DNA of 64,000 nucleotides from Rhizomys pruinosus. Lineage: Eukaryota; Chordata; Mammalia; Rodentia; Spalacidae. Where the stretch lies: positions 48,509-112,508 of the forward strand of contig VZQC01010551.1 in NCBI GenBank assembly GCA_009823505.1, in the 5' to 3' direction. Under the pieces are notes generated by a model that saw only the letters and a program-made list of their open reading frames with translations, did not search any database and was not told where the DNA came from. The translations under genes were made by a program, and so were the position numbers. Shown in pieces: positions 43,166-54,241 of the stretch (its first letter is position 1; each line of letters starts with the position of its first letter).

Positions 43166-43462
43166 ATATCACACATACAAACTATATTAAACATATTGCA
43201 TTTAAAGAAATATGTTTAAAAAAAGAAATATGCTTTATAATATCATTGAATATAATCAGATATAAGCTAAGAACAGGGGCCTTGCTTGCTATATTCCTTT
43301 TTTAATATAAATAGAAAGGAGACTTGGGAAAGACAAGGCTTTGTCCCTCCTCCCTAGGGTCAGCTCAGTGAGCCTCTGGACAGCTGGGCCTTGCAGGTTC
43401 CTCAGGTGGCCAGTGGAGGCCTTCCCCAGAAAGATGCTGTGACCAGACAGGAGCAGAGAATG

Positions 43463-43653
43463 GAGAGGGCATGCAAGCAGGACTGGGGGTACTGGCAGTC
43501 TAGGGCATGCGGGCGGGACTGGGGGTGCTGGCAGTCTAGGGCATGCAGGCGGGACTGGGGGTGCTGGCAGTCTAGGGCATGGGGGCGGGACTGGGGGTGT
43601 TTGCAGTCTAGGGCATGGGGGCGGGACTGGGGGGTGCTGGCAGCCTAGGGCAT
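43463..43653. repeat. 36-bp G-rich minisatellite, about 5 copies
   Basis: Unit GGGCATGCGGGCGGGACTGG then GGGTGCTGGCAGTCTA. The length is a multiple of three and produces an apparent DWGCWQSR-type peptide repeat, which is not a gene. Each unit holds several G runs on the plus strand, so quadruplex formation is plausible. Confidence 0.95.
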
Positions 43654-43780
43654 GAAAATGATTTCATGCCTTCATTTACACAAAGGACACATGAATATAA
43701 TTTTCCCACACAATGTCTTGGGCATTAATCAACAAATAACCCCAACACCTTATCCTAATTTACCATCTTTTAAATATCCT

Positions 43781-43976
43781 GGGGCTGAAGAGATGGCACA
43801 TCAGTTAAGATGCCCTTGCAGAACACCAGGGTTCAATTCCCAGCACCTACATGACAGCTAACAACCATCTGTAACTCCAGTTCCACAGGATCTATCGCCT
43901 TTTTCTGACATTGAATGGCACTGGTGCCTGTACACACATGCAGGCAATACACATAAAATGAAAATATTTTTAAAAA
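43781..43976 (+). mobile_element. B3 SINE
   Basis: 'ggggctgaagagatggcaca' to an A-rich tail. The head contains a small deletion before 'cccttgcagaacaccagg'. Confidence 0.9.
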
Positions 43977-44101
43977 TGATTCATATTCCCTTCCAGATGA
44001 TATTATTGGTCAATGGCTTGCTTCTGAGTGGGACTGGGATTTAAGAATGAACTGTGATTTATTGGAATGCTTGGCTCAGAACAACTCAGGGAGCTACTTC
44101 T

Positions 44102-44359
44102 TATTTTTATAATTTTTTAAAATTAATTTTATTTATTTCTGTATGTGTATGAATATACTGTCTGCATGCAAGTTTGTGTACCTGTGTCGTGCAATGCCGC
44201 GGAGGTCAAAAGAGGTTATCAGATTCCCCTGGAACTGGAGTTCTCCTGGAACTGGAGTTTCAGATGGTTCTCGGCCGCCATGTGGGTGCTGGGGATCGAA
44301 CCCGGGTCCTCTGCAAGAGCGGTCGGCGCTCTTAACCGCTAGGCCATCTCTCCAGCCCC
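44102..44359 (-). mobile_element. Young B3-like SINE with perfect TSD
   Basis: Reverse copy of the young subfamily with many intact CpGs (gcggtcggcgctcttaaccg). Flanked by 'gggagctacttct' at 44089-44101 and 44360-44372. One of the least diverged copies in the window. Confidence 0.96.
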
Positions 44360-44372
44360 GGGAGCTACTTCT

Positions 44373-44839
44373 ATAGGAGCTTCCACACACCAGGAAGGAA
44401 GGCTTGTTTAACAATAAACACTTTAGGTGTCTAAGTGACCTTCTACCCCCTCCCCCCACCACCACCCTGTCATTCAAGGAATGGACTCCGTGTAGATGAT
44501 CAATGTCAGAAGATTCTCAAGCTGCCTGAAGAGCCAGTGAGATGGACAAGCTTTCAGTCTGGCATCTGTAAGATCTGCTGATGGGCATGCAAGCCAAAGA
44601 GCTATGATCAACCGTGCCTTTCTGACTTCCAACTCCAAACAAGCTTCTTATCACAGGGCCCTGATGCTGCATTTAGCACTGGAGGGTGCTCCGATTTTCA
44701 TGTAATCCAATCTAGAAGCCGTGGAGGGAGAACTGAAGGAGTCCTTTCCAAGCATGGGTCTCCCCGCTCCCCAGTCCGCTGTCTCTGAGGCCTGCCTTAC
44801 CACCCCAAATCACAGGCTACTGAGCACATTTCAGGGCTT
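44373..44839. other. Intergenic, nothing recognised
   Basis: A C-rich run ('accccctccccccaccacca') lies at about 44445-44464. I see nothing else in it. Confidence 0.3.
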
Positions 44840-44930
44840 GGAAACACCTAAGGTCATTCAAGCGGATTGATACAGCCAGGATTTAAACTCAGATTGTTGG
44901 ATGCAGCACCCTGCTACTCTGTCTCTTACT
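44840..44930 (-). mobile_element. Possible MIR fragment
   Basis: 'gatacagccaggatttaaac' and 'tcagattgttggatgcagca' resemble the reversed MIR tRNA-related part ('cagagccgggattcgaaccc'). Weak and ancient. Confidence 0.4.
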
Positions 44931-45967
44931 CTAATATAACTTTGCCAAATGATAATTACATTCTGCACCCCCAAACTCCAACTTCTCATGCAAAATCTCA
45001 TGCAAAGGAAGACAGGGACAGATTAGCTCTTCCAGCTTCTACCATGTACCAACCTTGGACATTTATCTTGTCTGCACTGAGCTTTAGCCAGTTTGTTTTC
45101 AGCCAAGTCTCCAATTTGGACAGCCAATGGGTAAGGTACAAAAATCACCCTGTCAGAATCAAATGCAAAAGAAATACAACTGGGGTTTCTTGGCATAATG
45201 TTGAAGCAGGAGGTTCCAGTCCCTTGCTGATGTTTTAAGTGCTCTCCTATTGAAACAACAGGGAACATCTTCCTAGCAGAGCTCCCCAGACCAGCGTCCT
45301 CTGAACAGGCAATCACCACAGACCACCTTTTGGTTTTTCAGCTACAAGGATGATGTTTATGGAGCCAAAACAGAAGAAAAACTACATCTGTTCTACCTCA
45401 ACATCCAAAATTAAATAGTGTTTGGCAGAGGTACCAGAGCACAATAAATATTAACTGAACCAAACTCAATGTGATTGACTGCAGGACTCAAAGCAGCACC
45501 CCAGAAGAACTGCCTGAATGGTTTGCCTGCCTCCTCTGCTCATCTCTACTGCCAGCTATGCTTTCTTTTATCTGTCCTTTCCACCTGCTCAGACCTGATT
45601 AGACCTGCTCAGCCCTTGGCCACCAGGAATGCTGTGGACCCTTAACTCTAAGAAAACCCAAGGGGAGGAGGGTAGAGAGGGTGGTACATGTGGGATCTCT
45701 TCTCCCCTGAAAGCAGGAATCAGTCAGGAGAAAGATTCAGAACAGATAAGGGGGACCTGCAGCATCTGAAGAGGTGGACACCAAGACACTAGAGAGGAGA
45801 CACGAGGAGACATGGGAGAAATGACATTCAGAGGAGAAAAGAGGTGGAAAATTAAAAAGGGGAAATAATGGAAATGAGATGAAAGAGAAAGAAAAATAGA
45901 TGCTAGTCATAACCCATGAAGCCCTCTGGTATAATTTGGTCTGACTAATCCTACCCTGTTTTCAAGT
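44931..45967. other. Intergenic; purine-rich second half
   Basis: No element recognised. 45655-45900 is strongly A/G-rich (gagga/gaaa words), a possible decayed simple repeat. The 123-codon frame at 44867-45238 overlaps the MIR-like piece and has no support. Confidence 0.3.
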
Positions 45968-45974
45968 CCTTAAA

Positions 45975-46006
<32 letters not shown>
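45968..46006. repeat. A-run plus (TA)n microsatellite
   Basis: About 12 A followed by 12 TA units. Confidence 0.95.
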
Positions 46007-46007
<1 letters not shown>

Positions 46008-46465
46008 GAAACAATATAATATAGTATCGCATCTAAAGAAGTCCTTTTTATTGATCCTCAAAGAGGCTGAAACCTATCTCCTTGAAAGCTCATTGTCCTC
46101 CTTTATAGAACTCCTGACATTCCACGGAGTCCATCTTTTTATGTCTGTCTTCTCCCCTGGAGATGACAGCCTGAGGACTGTCAAGGATTGTCAACCTCTA
46201 GTACTCTTTATAATCCACACCCCTGATATCATTCTTGCCTCGTTACCACGAGTTTAACTCTAGTACCTCATTACCATCTAGTTCCTCATAGATGATACAT
46301 TAAAACCCAAGTATCATAAAAAATACTGTCTATATAGAGAAATATATCTTGCATGACTGCTTATGTAGAAACAGGTTAAATGAATCTGGAGAGAGGAGTC
46401 ATGGATCACTTTCAAGTGAGTGATGATAACTGGGAACTGGAAATAGGTAGGCTCTCGGGGGTGCT
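46007..46465. other. Intergenic, nothing recognised
   Basis: AT-rich single-copy-looking sequence. Confidence 0.3.
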
Positions 46466-46481
46466 AAAGATTTGTTTCTGG

Positions 46482-46733
46482 GGACTGGAGAGATGGCCTA
46501 GCGGTTAAGAGCACCGACCGCTCTTACAGAGGACCCGGGTTCAATCCCCAGCACCCACATGGCGGCCGAGAACCGTCTGAAACTCCAATTCCAGGAGAAC
46601 TCCAGTTCCAGGGGACTCCGACACCCTCTTCTGACCTCCGCGGCATTGCACGACACGGGTGCACAAACTTGCATGCAGACAGTACATTCATACACATACA
46701 GAAATAAATAACATTAATAAAAAAATTTAAAAA
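46482..46733 (+). mobile_element. Young B3-like SINE with perfect 16-bp TSD
   Basis: Same subfamily as 11968-12223, with head 'gactggagagatggcctagc', internal near-duplication, and A-box and B-box intact (B-box GGTTCAATCCC). Flanked by 'aaagatttgtttctgg' at 46466-46481 and 46734-46749. Confidence 0.96.
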
Positions 46734-46756
46734 AAAGATTTGTTTCTGGATCTTTT

Positions 46757-46850
46757 GGACTGGAGGAGTAGTTCAGCAGTAGACTGCTTGCCTAGCATGT
46801 GTGAAGTCCTTTCCTGGGTTCTAGCCCATCACTGAAAACAAAAGGAGAAG
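46757..46850 (+). mobile_element. ID-type SINE
   Basis: 'gactggaggagtagttcagc', 'agactgcttgcctagcatgt' and 'ctgggttctagcccatcact' follow the BC1-derived ID family (tRNA-Ala-like). It is old, and the only stand-alone ID seen. Confidence 0.75.
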
Positions 46851-46884
46851 AATTTTCTGAGTGGTCCCTTCTTGTGTGTTTTCT

Positions 46885-46965
46885 GTGAAAAGATTATTGA
46901 GCTGTATACTTAGAGTTTATGGTTATTCTGTATGCATGTCATATATGCATCAATAAAAAAGTTCC
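46885..46965 (+). mobile_element. Possible L1M 3' terminus
   Basis: 'attgagctgtatacttagag' to 'tgcatcaataaaaaagttcc' recalls the L1M end. Short and diverged. Confidence 0.4.
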
Positions 46966-48227
46966 TAGTAAATTTTAAAAAAGAGAAAGAAAATAATTAG
47001 CTACTCTAGAAAGAGAACCTATCAAAAGAAGTTGAGGTGGATGTGAGATTCTAATTATACAAGGAGCTGTTTCTTCTTTCTTTTGCTGAGTATGAATTAA
47101 AATAGCTTGCAAATTATGCAACAAGCCTCAGCAGCATCCTCTAAATGTAATTACTCTGTAGCATATTTTATTTCACTCCTCATCAATCATTGATCCTTAA
47201 CAGGCCAACACATCTGTATGTATGTTATTACAAACTAATTAAAGAACTCTTCAGTATCATGTTTGGTGTTACTGATTCCTTTAAATGTTGTAACTGAAAC
47301 TGAATAAAAAGACTTGTGTGTATCAGTAAATACTCAGGATGTCAGATGCTGAAAAGCGAATCGTGCCTCTGATTAATTGACTTTAATAATAATCATTTTA
47401 TTTATATAGAGACCTCGCCAAGGCATTCGGGGAGCTATAAAGTAATCCATAGTCCATGATTAAAGCATTCTACAAGCAATATATAACAAGCCTCTCTCCC
47501 AAAGTAAAACAAAGGGAAGAGATGGATGAGCAAAGCTGTGAAGGTGCAGGAGAGGGAGTGAGCTTGTAGACTCGTGTGGAGATGGTGATAAACACTTCAT
47601 TAGGGAGAGGGGAGTTTCCTGGGATTGGCAAAGTCGTGTAATTTAACAGAGTTGCACTGAAATAGTGGTCTGTGGGGAGTCAGTTCTTGCCCCGCAGAGA
47701 AGCACACACTTCCTTCTTTTGGTGTCTGGTGGCGGGAACTCAGATAATAATCACATCTTTCCTGCCAGCTACATCCTAGTTCTGAGTGGGAATTTTCATA
47801 ATGATCCAAACAGTAGAAGTTAAGGAAGTAGCTATAAATTATTCCTCACTTCTTGATGCTGGCCAAAGAATCTAAGTAATATTTTATCAGCTCTTGGTGA
47901 AGCTCTGGAAAATATGAACACACCTTTGAAAGTGATTATGAGGGTGAGAGTTCTGAGAGAACAAGGGCAGGAACTGAGAACTCGGTGTGATTAGTCAGAG
48001 CTGCTCTCTCTGCAGACCCTTCCATACCTTGCCTGCTCTGTGTCCCCATGTCCTAGTGCCCTGTCCACCACACACCCTTTCGTCCGATCTGCAGAATGAT
48101 CTTTTTCTGACCCATGGTTCCTTGGTTAGTCTTTTTTCATTCATTACTTCATTGTGGCTTGCAACCATGAAGATTATCTAAAACATAGGAAGTGGACAAA
48201 GATGTAAAGACATGGAGGATTAAATGG
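46966..48227. other. Repeat-free block; candidate conserved element
   Basis: About 1.26 kb without any transposon I can recognise, in a region where SINEs otherwise occur about every 0.5-1 kb. 47090-47560 is AT-rich but complex, with homeodomain-type words ('tgattaattgactttaataa', 'acaaactaattaaagaactc'). It could be a conserved regulatory element. No coding evidence. Confidence 0.3.
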
Positions 48228-48480
48228 ACTATGGAAATAGCTCGGTGTGGATAAAGGTGTTTAGTGTGCAAGCCTGATGAGCTGAGCCTCGTACCTAGAT
48301 GCTGTGGCACACACCTGTGATCCCAGCACTTGTGCACTGAAAGGAGAGGCAGAGATGGAGAACAGCTAGTCAAAAAGCACCCGGGCCAGCTAGCCTTGAG
48401 TGCTCAGTGGAGCAAAGCAACAGAAAAGAACTTCCTCAACAGGGGAAAAGGAGAAAACCCGTCCCAGAAAAAAAAAAAAA
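48228..48480 (+). mobile_element. B4/RSINE1-type SINE
   Basis: 'aaatagctcggtgtggataa', 'agatgctgtggcacacacct', 'gtgatcccagcacttgtgca' and a poly(A) at about 48469-48483. Diverged. Confidence 0.65.
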
Positions 48481-48483
48481 AAA

Positions 48484-48652
48484 TTGCCCTCTCTCTCTCT
48501 CTCTCCACAAACACCAAAATAAATAAAAAGGAAAAAGACAAAAATCTTTCTTACACCTAAAGCAACTAGTTTTGAGATTTCCTTAAAAATTTGCAATAAT
48601 ATTTGTGCTTGTCTTTCTGTCTGTCTCTGTCTCTCTCACACACACACACACA
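48484..48652. repeat. (CT)n and (TCTG)n/(CA)n simple repeats
   Basis: (CT)n at about 48488-48506, then 'ctttctgtctgtctctgtct' and (CA)n at about 48616-48652. Confidence 0.9.
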
Positions 48653-48716
48653 TTATATCTCCATGGTTATATACCAGTCATCTTTGAATACTGACATTAA
48701 TAAAAATCCTGAAAAG

Positions 48717-48745
48717 AGAAAAAAAAAAAAAAAAAAAAAAAAAAA
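48717..48745. repeat. Poly(A) run
   Basis: About 26 A with no recognisable element attached. Confidence 0.8.
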
Positions 48746-49770
48746 CCTCAAATGAGGTATTCTTCTAGTAACTTTGTCTATTTGATCTTGCATATTGTCT
48801 ACTCAAGGTTTTTTAGATGGAATGAGATGACAAAGTTTAGCTTCAAAAGATGTCTGGAATATATTCTGAACTGGAAACTCATGATAGAATTCTGCTCCAT
48901 GAGGCTGTAAGTTTAATTCATATTTAGTTAAAGCATCTGAATAATAGCAACAACAGAAACACAGAGAAAGATGTATATAAAGTAAATAACAATAATATTA
49001 AGTGATAAGAGAGTTAGAAGCAGCACGACCTCACTTTCGAGCCCACATTAGGTGCTGCTAAAGACAAAGATGAAAGGTCAAGACTGTTAAGAGGAATTTT
49101 CCTCTAGTCAGAGCAGGAGTAGGAAATCACTAAATTAATTTCACCTGATCCTCAGTTCAATGAAATCTTTCTCTTCTGCTGGATAGATGCAGTGAATATC
49201 ACCTACCCACAGGATCCTGTGCTGCCTGAAACAAAATGCACATTCTCTTCAAGCCCTTGCTTTGTTGTGTATCACTCTTGTCTAGGTTGGCCATGTAATC
49301 TGGGTCTTTGTTTGCTGAAAGCTGAAAAGATGTTCTGGCTGGGAAGGAAGGGGAGCCAGGGTTTACTGGGAATCTGTGGCCAATCTGTGATTGATTGGTG
49401 GGTGAGGAGTCAAGAGAGAGCTAGTGCCCAGGGTTGAATAAAAGAGCTCCCATTCTTCAGACAGAGCTAGAGAAAGATGGAAGGAATAGCGTGGAACGCT
49501 GCCATCAGCCTAGAGAAAAGCAACTCTCTGGGAAAGAAAGCAGACATTTGGGCAAAGAAGGCAACCGTATTCCACCCACTGAGCATAAAATCTGACATTA
49601 GGCAGGACAAGGCATTAAAGAAAAACAAGTCTAGAGAGAGGGAGGTTGTAAAATGATAACACTGATGTGCCTTGCTTTTGTGGAACTATTCCTCATCCAT
49701 AGTTGCCCTTCATTAAATTGCTGATGACATAATTACTCATTTTAGAGATTGTTGTGTCCAAAATAATGAC
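48746..49770. other. Intergenic, nothing firm
   Basis: 'ttgaataaaagagctcccat' near 49434 resembles an LTR TATA region, but no LTR ends were found. No gene evidence. Confidence 0.3.
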
Positions 49771-49967
49771 TTTTTTCATAGATTTTTATTTATGTTTATG
49801 AATATAAGTGTATCACATGTATGCAGTTCTCTTGGAGACCAGAAGAGGGGGTTGGATCTACTGGAGCTGGAGTTACATACATTCCTAAATGGTGTGGGTT
49901 CTAGGAATGGAACCCAGGTCCCTGCAAAAGCAGCCAGTGCTTTTACTGCTGAGCCAACTCTCCATGG
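49771..49967 (-). mobile_element. Old B3 SINE
   Basis: Reverse B3, 'ctggagctggagttacatac' and 'gaacccaggtccctgcaaaa'. Diverged. Confidence 0.82.
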
Positions 49968-50377
49968 TAACAGTTTTTCTTTAGACTTAGGACATGCTAC
50001 ATGCTGTCTCATCTCCCCATATTTCTATTTCCCTACAGAAGGTGGCATCTGAGGCTGTTACAGAGAAAAGAAAATTCATAAGAATACAAAGCTGAGGTCA
50101 TTCAGTGGAGTAGCAGCTACATCAAAGCTGATCGTTAGATGACACGTAGAGATCCTTGCTTGCACACTGCCATGTGATGAGACCGTCTTTCTGTACTGTA
50201 TTTTCCCAGCTACAGCTTCAGAACCATCAGAGTTGGGTTGGTTCAGTAGGTTACCCAGAATTTTTACAAAATGAAAGAAGTAGAACAGAAAATATCAGAT
50301 GGAGTGCACTGCATGTAATAAAAGTATTATTCCATAAAATATCTATTTCCCACAGGCATATATGCATACAGAGGAAC
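49968..50377. other. Intergenic, nothing recognised
   Basis: Single-copy-looking sequence up to a (CA)n. Confidence 0.3.
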
Positions 50378-50382
50378 ACACA

Positions 50383-50418
<36 letters not shown>
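50378..50418. repeat. (CA)n microsatellite
   Basis: About 18 CA units with one interruption, then GTGTGT. Confidence 0.95.
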
Positions 50419-51112
50419 TGTATACTGGGTCATGAGGCAAAATGTATGTGCTGATGTGGGGGGCAGAGTCAAAATAGTTCCAAAGCCACTCTCACAGAGT
50501 ACATTATACTCTTTAAAAATAAATTGTAAAACATGGATCCCTTTAAAATTCTGATATTTTGTTAAAAGTATACTTTATCATAAATTTTTTACACAGGGAT
50601 CTTCAGGCAAAAAAGCCCAATTTGAGTTGTTTCAAAGACCCACAAAGATCTAAGAAACTGCGCCTCACAAGCAGAATGCATCTGAATGAGGGTGTGTTTG
50701 ATTTTATGCTACCTTTTCAAAAAGGTAGCATATTAAATGTAATGAACTGTTAATAATTTAGGATAATGCATGGGGGTATAGTGGATCCAGGAATTCGAAA
50801 TAATAGATAAGAGGAAAACCCACACATGTTTGTTTTAGAAAATGCTACTTGATTTTTCTTAGGTTTATGACACCATTTACATTTTGTATGGAGCTGTATC
50901 AAAATGGGTGCTCCTTCTCTGAATGCAATCCTGATGATAGAAGACAGTACTTAGGCAAACCAAGTGATTGAAAATCACCCTGCAATATTAGAATTTTCCT
51001 CACCTCAAGCCAGACAAAATCCTAGTGTAGAAGTGGGGAAGTAGGTAAGAAGCCCCGCCCTTAGCTGAGGAGCTGCTGGCAACCCATAACTGCTGGGAGA
51101 AGGAGAATTGGC
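50419..51112. other. Intergenic with one perfect palindrome
   Basis: No repeat family recognised. It contains the 28-bp palindrome listed separately at 50705-50732. Confidence 0.35.
50705..50732. repeat. Perfect 13-bp inverted repeat, 2-base spacer
   Basis: TATGCTACCTTTT, then CA, then AAAAGGTAGCATA. All 13 pairs match, giving a nearly perfect 28-bp palindrome. It is not part of any repeat I recognise. Confidence 0.95.
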
Positions 51113-51349
51113 TTCCTTCCTTCCCTTTCCTTTCCTTTCCTTTCCTTTCCTTTCCTTTCCTTTCCTTTCCTTTCCTTTCCTTTCCTTTCCTTTCCTTTCC
51201 TTTTCCCTTCCTTTCCTTTCCTTTTCCCTTCCCTTCCCTTCCCTTCCCTTTCCTTCCCTTCCCTTCCCTTTCCTTTCTTTCCCTTTCCCTTTCCTTTTTC
51301 CCCTTTCCCCTTTTCCCTTTCCCCTTTTTCCCTTTCCCTTTCCCTTTTT

Positions 51350-51421
<72 letters not shown>

Positions 51422-51422
51422 T
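51113..51422. repeat. 310-bp polypyrimidine tract
   Basis: (CTTTC)n, then mixed TTCCC/TTTCCC units, then (CTTT)n. Almost no purines on the plus strand for about 310 bases. It is the expanded tail side of the adjoining reverse B1. Lysine/glutamate or phenylalanine/serine open frames across it are artefacts. Confidence 0.97.
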
Positions 51423-51547
51423 TGGTCTTTTTGAGACACGGTCTCCCTTTAGCCTCAGCTGGCCTAGAGCTTACTACATAGACCAGGCTGGCCTTGAACT
51501 CACAGAGATCCTCCTGCCTCTGCCTCCTGAGTGCTGGGATTAAAGAG
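51423..51547 (-). mobile_element. B1 SINE at the end of the polypyrimidine tract
   Basis: Reverse B1 ('accaggctggccttgaactc', 'gcctcctgagtgctgggatt'). Its A-tail became the CTTT/CTTTC expansion. Confidence 0.9.
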
Positions 51548-51743
51548 TCAGTTTTCTTTGAGGGTATGACACTAGATGGGTTAGTCAGGCTCCAATGGAT
51601 GGACCCACACTGGAGGATATGAGGACACAAATTTGATTTGATAGGCCTTCATATATACATATATATGACAGAGTATATGAAGTTTGGTAAGGAGGGGGTC
51701 TAAATATGATAAAAATATATTGTATTAAATTCACAAAAATTCA
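51548..51743 (+). mobile_element. Rodent L1 3' UTR end
   Basis: 'caggctccaatggatggacc', 'gggggtctaaatatgataaa' and 'aatatattgtattaaattca'. Homologous to 38260-38462. It ends at a B1 insertion. Confidence 0.8.
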
Positions 51744-51900
51744 CCTGGCGTGGTGGCACACGCCTTTAATCCTAACACTCGGGAGGCAAAGGCAGGTGGA
51801 TCTCTGAGTTCAAGGCCAGCCTGGTCTACAGAGCAAGCTCCAGACCAGCTGGGACTAAAGGGAGACCCTGTCTCAAAAATACCCAAAAAAAAAAAAAATT
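51744..51900 (+). mobile_element. B1 SINE with 11-bp TSD
   Basis: 'cctggcgtggtggcacacgc' to poly(A). Flanked by 'acaaaaattca' at 51733-51743 and 51901-51911. It sits at the boundary between two L1 3' segments. Confidence 0.95.
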
Positions 51901-51904
51901 ACAA

Positions 51905-52615
51905 AAATTCAGTGAAGTTGGAGTTCTATGCAGCAGTAAAGAAAGATGACATCATGAACTTTGCAGGTAAATGGATGGAACTAGAAGCCAACACAGTCCC
52001 AGAAAAACAAATGACGAATGGTATCCCTCATTTGTGGATGCTAACACCAAATACCTAGTTGTAAGGCAAACTGAGCAAGATTAATGTTATACTTCTTTTT
52101 ACCCGAAAGCAACTGTGCTGTTAAAATGTGAATCCCTTAACGGGTTCTAGAATTAACCTATCACTTATTTTCAGACTTTGTAATTTTGGTATATGGGTGG
52201 AGGGTATGTATGCATATTTTAGAGTAATATAAAATTAAACAGAAAATGTGAATTCCTAAACATGTTTTGGAATTAATTTATAGTTTATTTTCAGACATCA
52301 TAATTTTGATATATGTGTGATGTGTACATATATATATATATATATATATGCATATTTTGGAGCAATACAAATTGAAGGGAACAACAAAAGCAAAAGTACT
52401 GGGTTAAAGAACTGACTGAAACAGTAAGCTTCTGCCCCAAACAGTAAACCTTTGGATACAAAAACTTTAAAAAGACTGAGAAAAATATGCAAGACATGTA
52501 TGGTAGAATGCATGAGCTAGGGCGGGGTGGGGGGCAGGGAAGGGAGAATGAGTCTCACTTGGATTGAGAAATGTATGAAATACACAAAACTTCAATAAAA
52601 ATATTAAAAATAAAT
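51905..52615 (+). mobile_element. Rodent L1 3' segment
   Basis: Starts in the end of ORF2 ('gagttctatgcagcagtaaa', 'gtaaatggatggaactagaa'). It runs through a 3' UTR with a (TA)n at 52326-52349 and ends 'aaaacttcaataaaaatatt' with an A-rich tail. Similar to the reversed 3' UTR at 54290-55080. Confidence 0.9.
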
Positions 52616-53639
52616 AAAATTAGAAAAAATATCCAATGAAATTTTAAAAAGGAATCTCCCTTAGATAATAATCCACAATTGGATATTATAATTCACAAGA
52701 GATTTTGCAACTGACAAAATTCACATTTATGCTGCACATATTTGAGTATTATTTCTCTTGTTATATAGTGCTAATCATAGAGAAGAATTTAATTGATATA
52801 TTCAGTCTTAAAGACTGAAATGAATTTGTCTCAGAAATGCAAAAACAATTTTCCCTAGAAAATTTAACAACTAAGCCTGTGCAAGTGCAGAGGAAGTGGA
52901 GAAGTTATACCACTTCTCCATATCTGTGACTGTGTTCATCTGAATTGACCCATGTACATCAGCCAGGTCTCTGACACTTTCTCAGGGCATAACTCAAGAG
53001 CTTATGAAAAGGAAGTGGGGGAGAATGATGAGAAGAAAACCGGTAGAGGAAAACCACTTGCAAGGTTTAGATGTGAAAACTCATAAAGGAGAGGCATTTT
53101 GAAATACTTTTCTTGACAGGATCACTAGTTGAAACTCTCAGCAATCAGACCTTTCCAAAGGAATGCTTTAAAAACGTACACCAACAGATTGAAGTACAGT
53201 TGCTGCTTTTTGAATTTTCATTCACTGAAAATTCATCTTTCAGTCTGTTCCTCACTAAGTTGCTGGAATGATGTAGGACTGTTTTTAATAATTAGCAATC
53301 AGATTTCTTTAAAAGAAAAAAAATCCCTTGCAAAATTTTCTTTTCTAAATTTGCTGATTAAAGAGTGCCAGTTCTTGGTAAGAGTGCTGTAAATTACTCT
53401 GCAACACATATCTTTATTCATGAACACTTTGAAACTCAGTTTTGCATCTGTTTAATGTCATTTTCTTCAAAATGAATGAAGTAATTTCAGAATAATAGAT
53501 AGCCCACATTCAGTCCTTTGGAATGATTAAAATAGTTTAAAGTGACGGTTCTTGAATAGCTCTTTGCTTAGAAAAGTTTATTGGCTATCATCTAAAAGCT
53601 ACTTTTTATAAGTAATAAAAAATAGCAAACAAATCCACA
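52616..53639. other. Intergenic, AT-rich
   Basis: No family assigned. The second half may be decayed L1M leading into the next feature. Confidence 0.3.
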
Positions 53640-54190
53640 TCAAAATCCTATCTTCTGAAGAAATTGACAAGTTGATATATTAAGATTCATATAGAAATAA
53701 GAAATAACTAATATGATCTTGGAAAAGAAGGGAAAAGTTGAAGGACACATACTTCCCAATTTCAAAACTTACTATAAACCTACGGTAATCTAGATTAGCA
53801 TAAAAATGGCATAAAGACAGATGTATAAATCCATGGAATAGAACTGAGAATCTGGGAATAAAACCATATGTATATGTTCAACTGATTTTGGCAAGAATGT
53901 CCAGAGAATTCAATGAAATGAGAGTAGCCTTTCAAAACCTTAGCACTGGTCTTACTCAATATTAATGTGCAAAAGAATAAAGTTAAACCATTACACATTA
54001 TACAGCATACAAAAATTAATGCAAAATTGATGATAGATTTAAATGTAAGATGGGAAGCTATTAAACTTGGGAAAATCCTTGTGTCCTTGCTTTCATAATT
54101 ATTTCTCAAATATGACATGTATGACACATAATCCTATACAAATATCTAAAGGAAAAATATATAAAGTGAATATTTCAAAAATTGTATTTC
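53640..54190 (+). mobile_element. Ancient L1M ORF2 fragment, left half
   Basis: 'ataaaaatggcataaagaca', 'aatccatggaatagaactga', 'ttcaactgattttggcaaga' and 'aaatgtaagatgggaagcta' follow the C-terminal part of L1M ORF2. The same element continues after the younger L1 insertion, at 61340-62185. Confidence 0.75.
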
Positions 54191-54241
54191 CTTTTTTTTT
54201 GATGGTCTTAGAGATTTGATTTACTATTTGCAGTCCATTCT

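Noticed and set aside
43391..43648. 85-codon frame with a repeated DWGCWQSR-type peptide
   Set aside because: Product of the 36-bp minisatellite; no splice or start context.
44867..45238. 123-codon open frame
   Set aside because: Starts within a MIR-like relic and has no splice sites or recognisable domain; overlapping frames exist on the other strand.
51005..51630. Lysine/glutamate/glycine-rich (minus) and phenylalanine/serine-rich (plus) frames up to 189 codons
   Set aside because: They are direct translations of the polypyrimidine repeat and adjoining B1.
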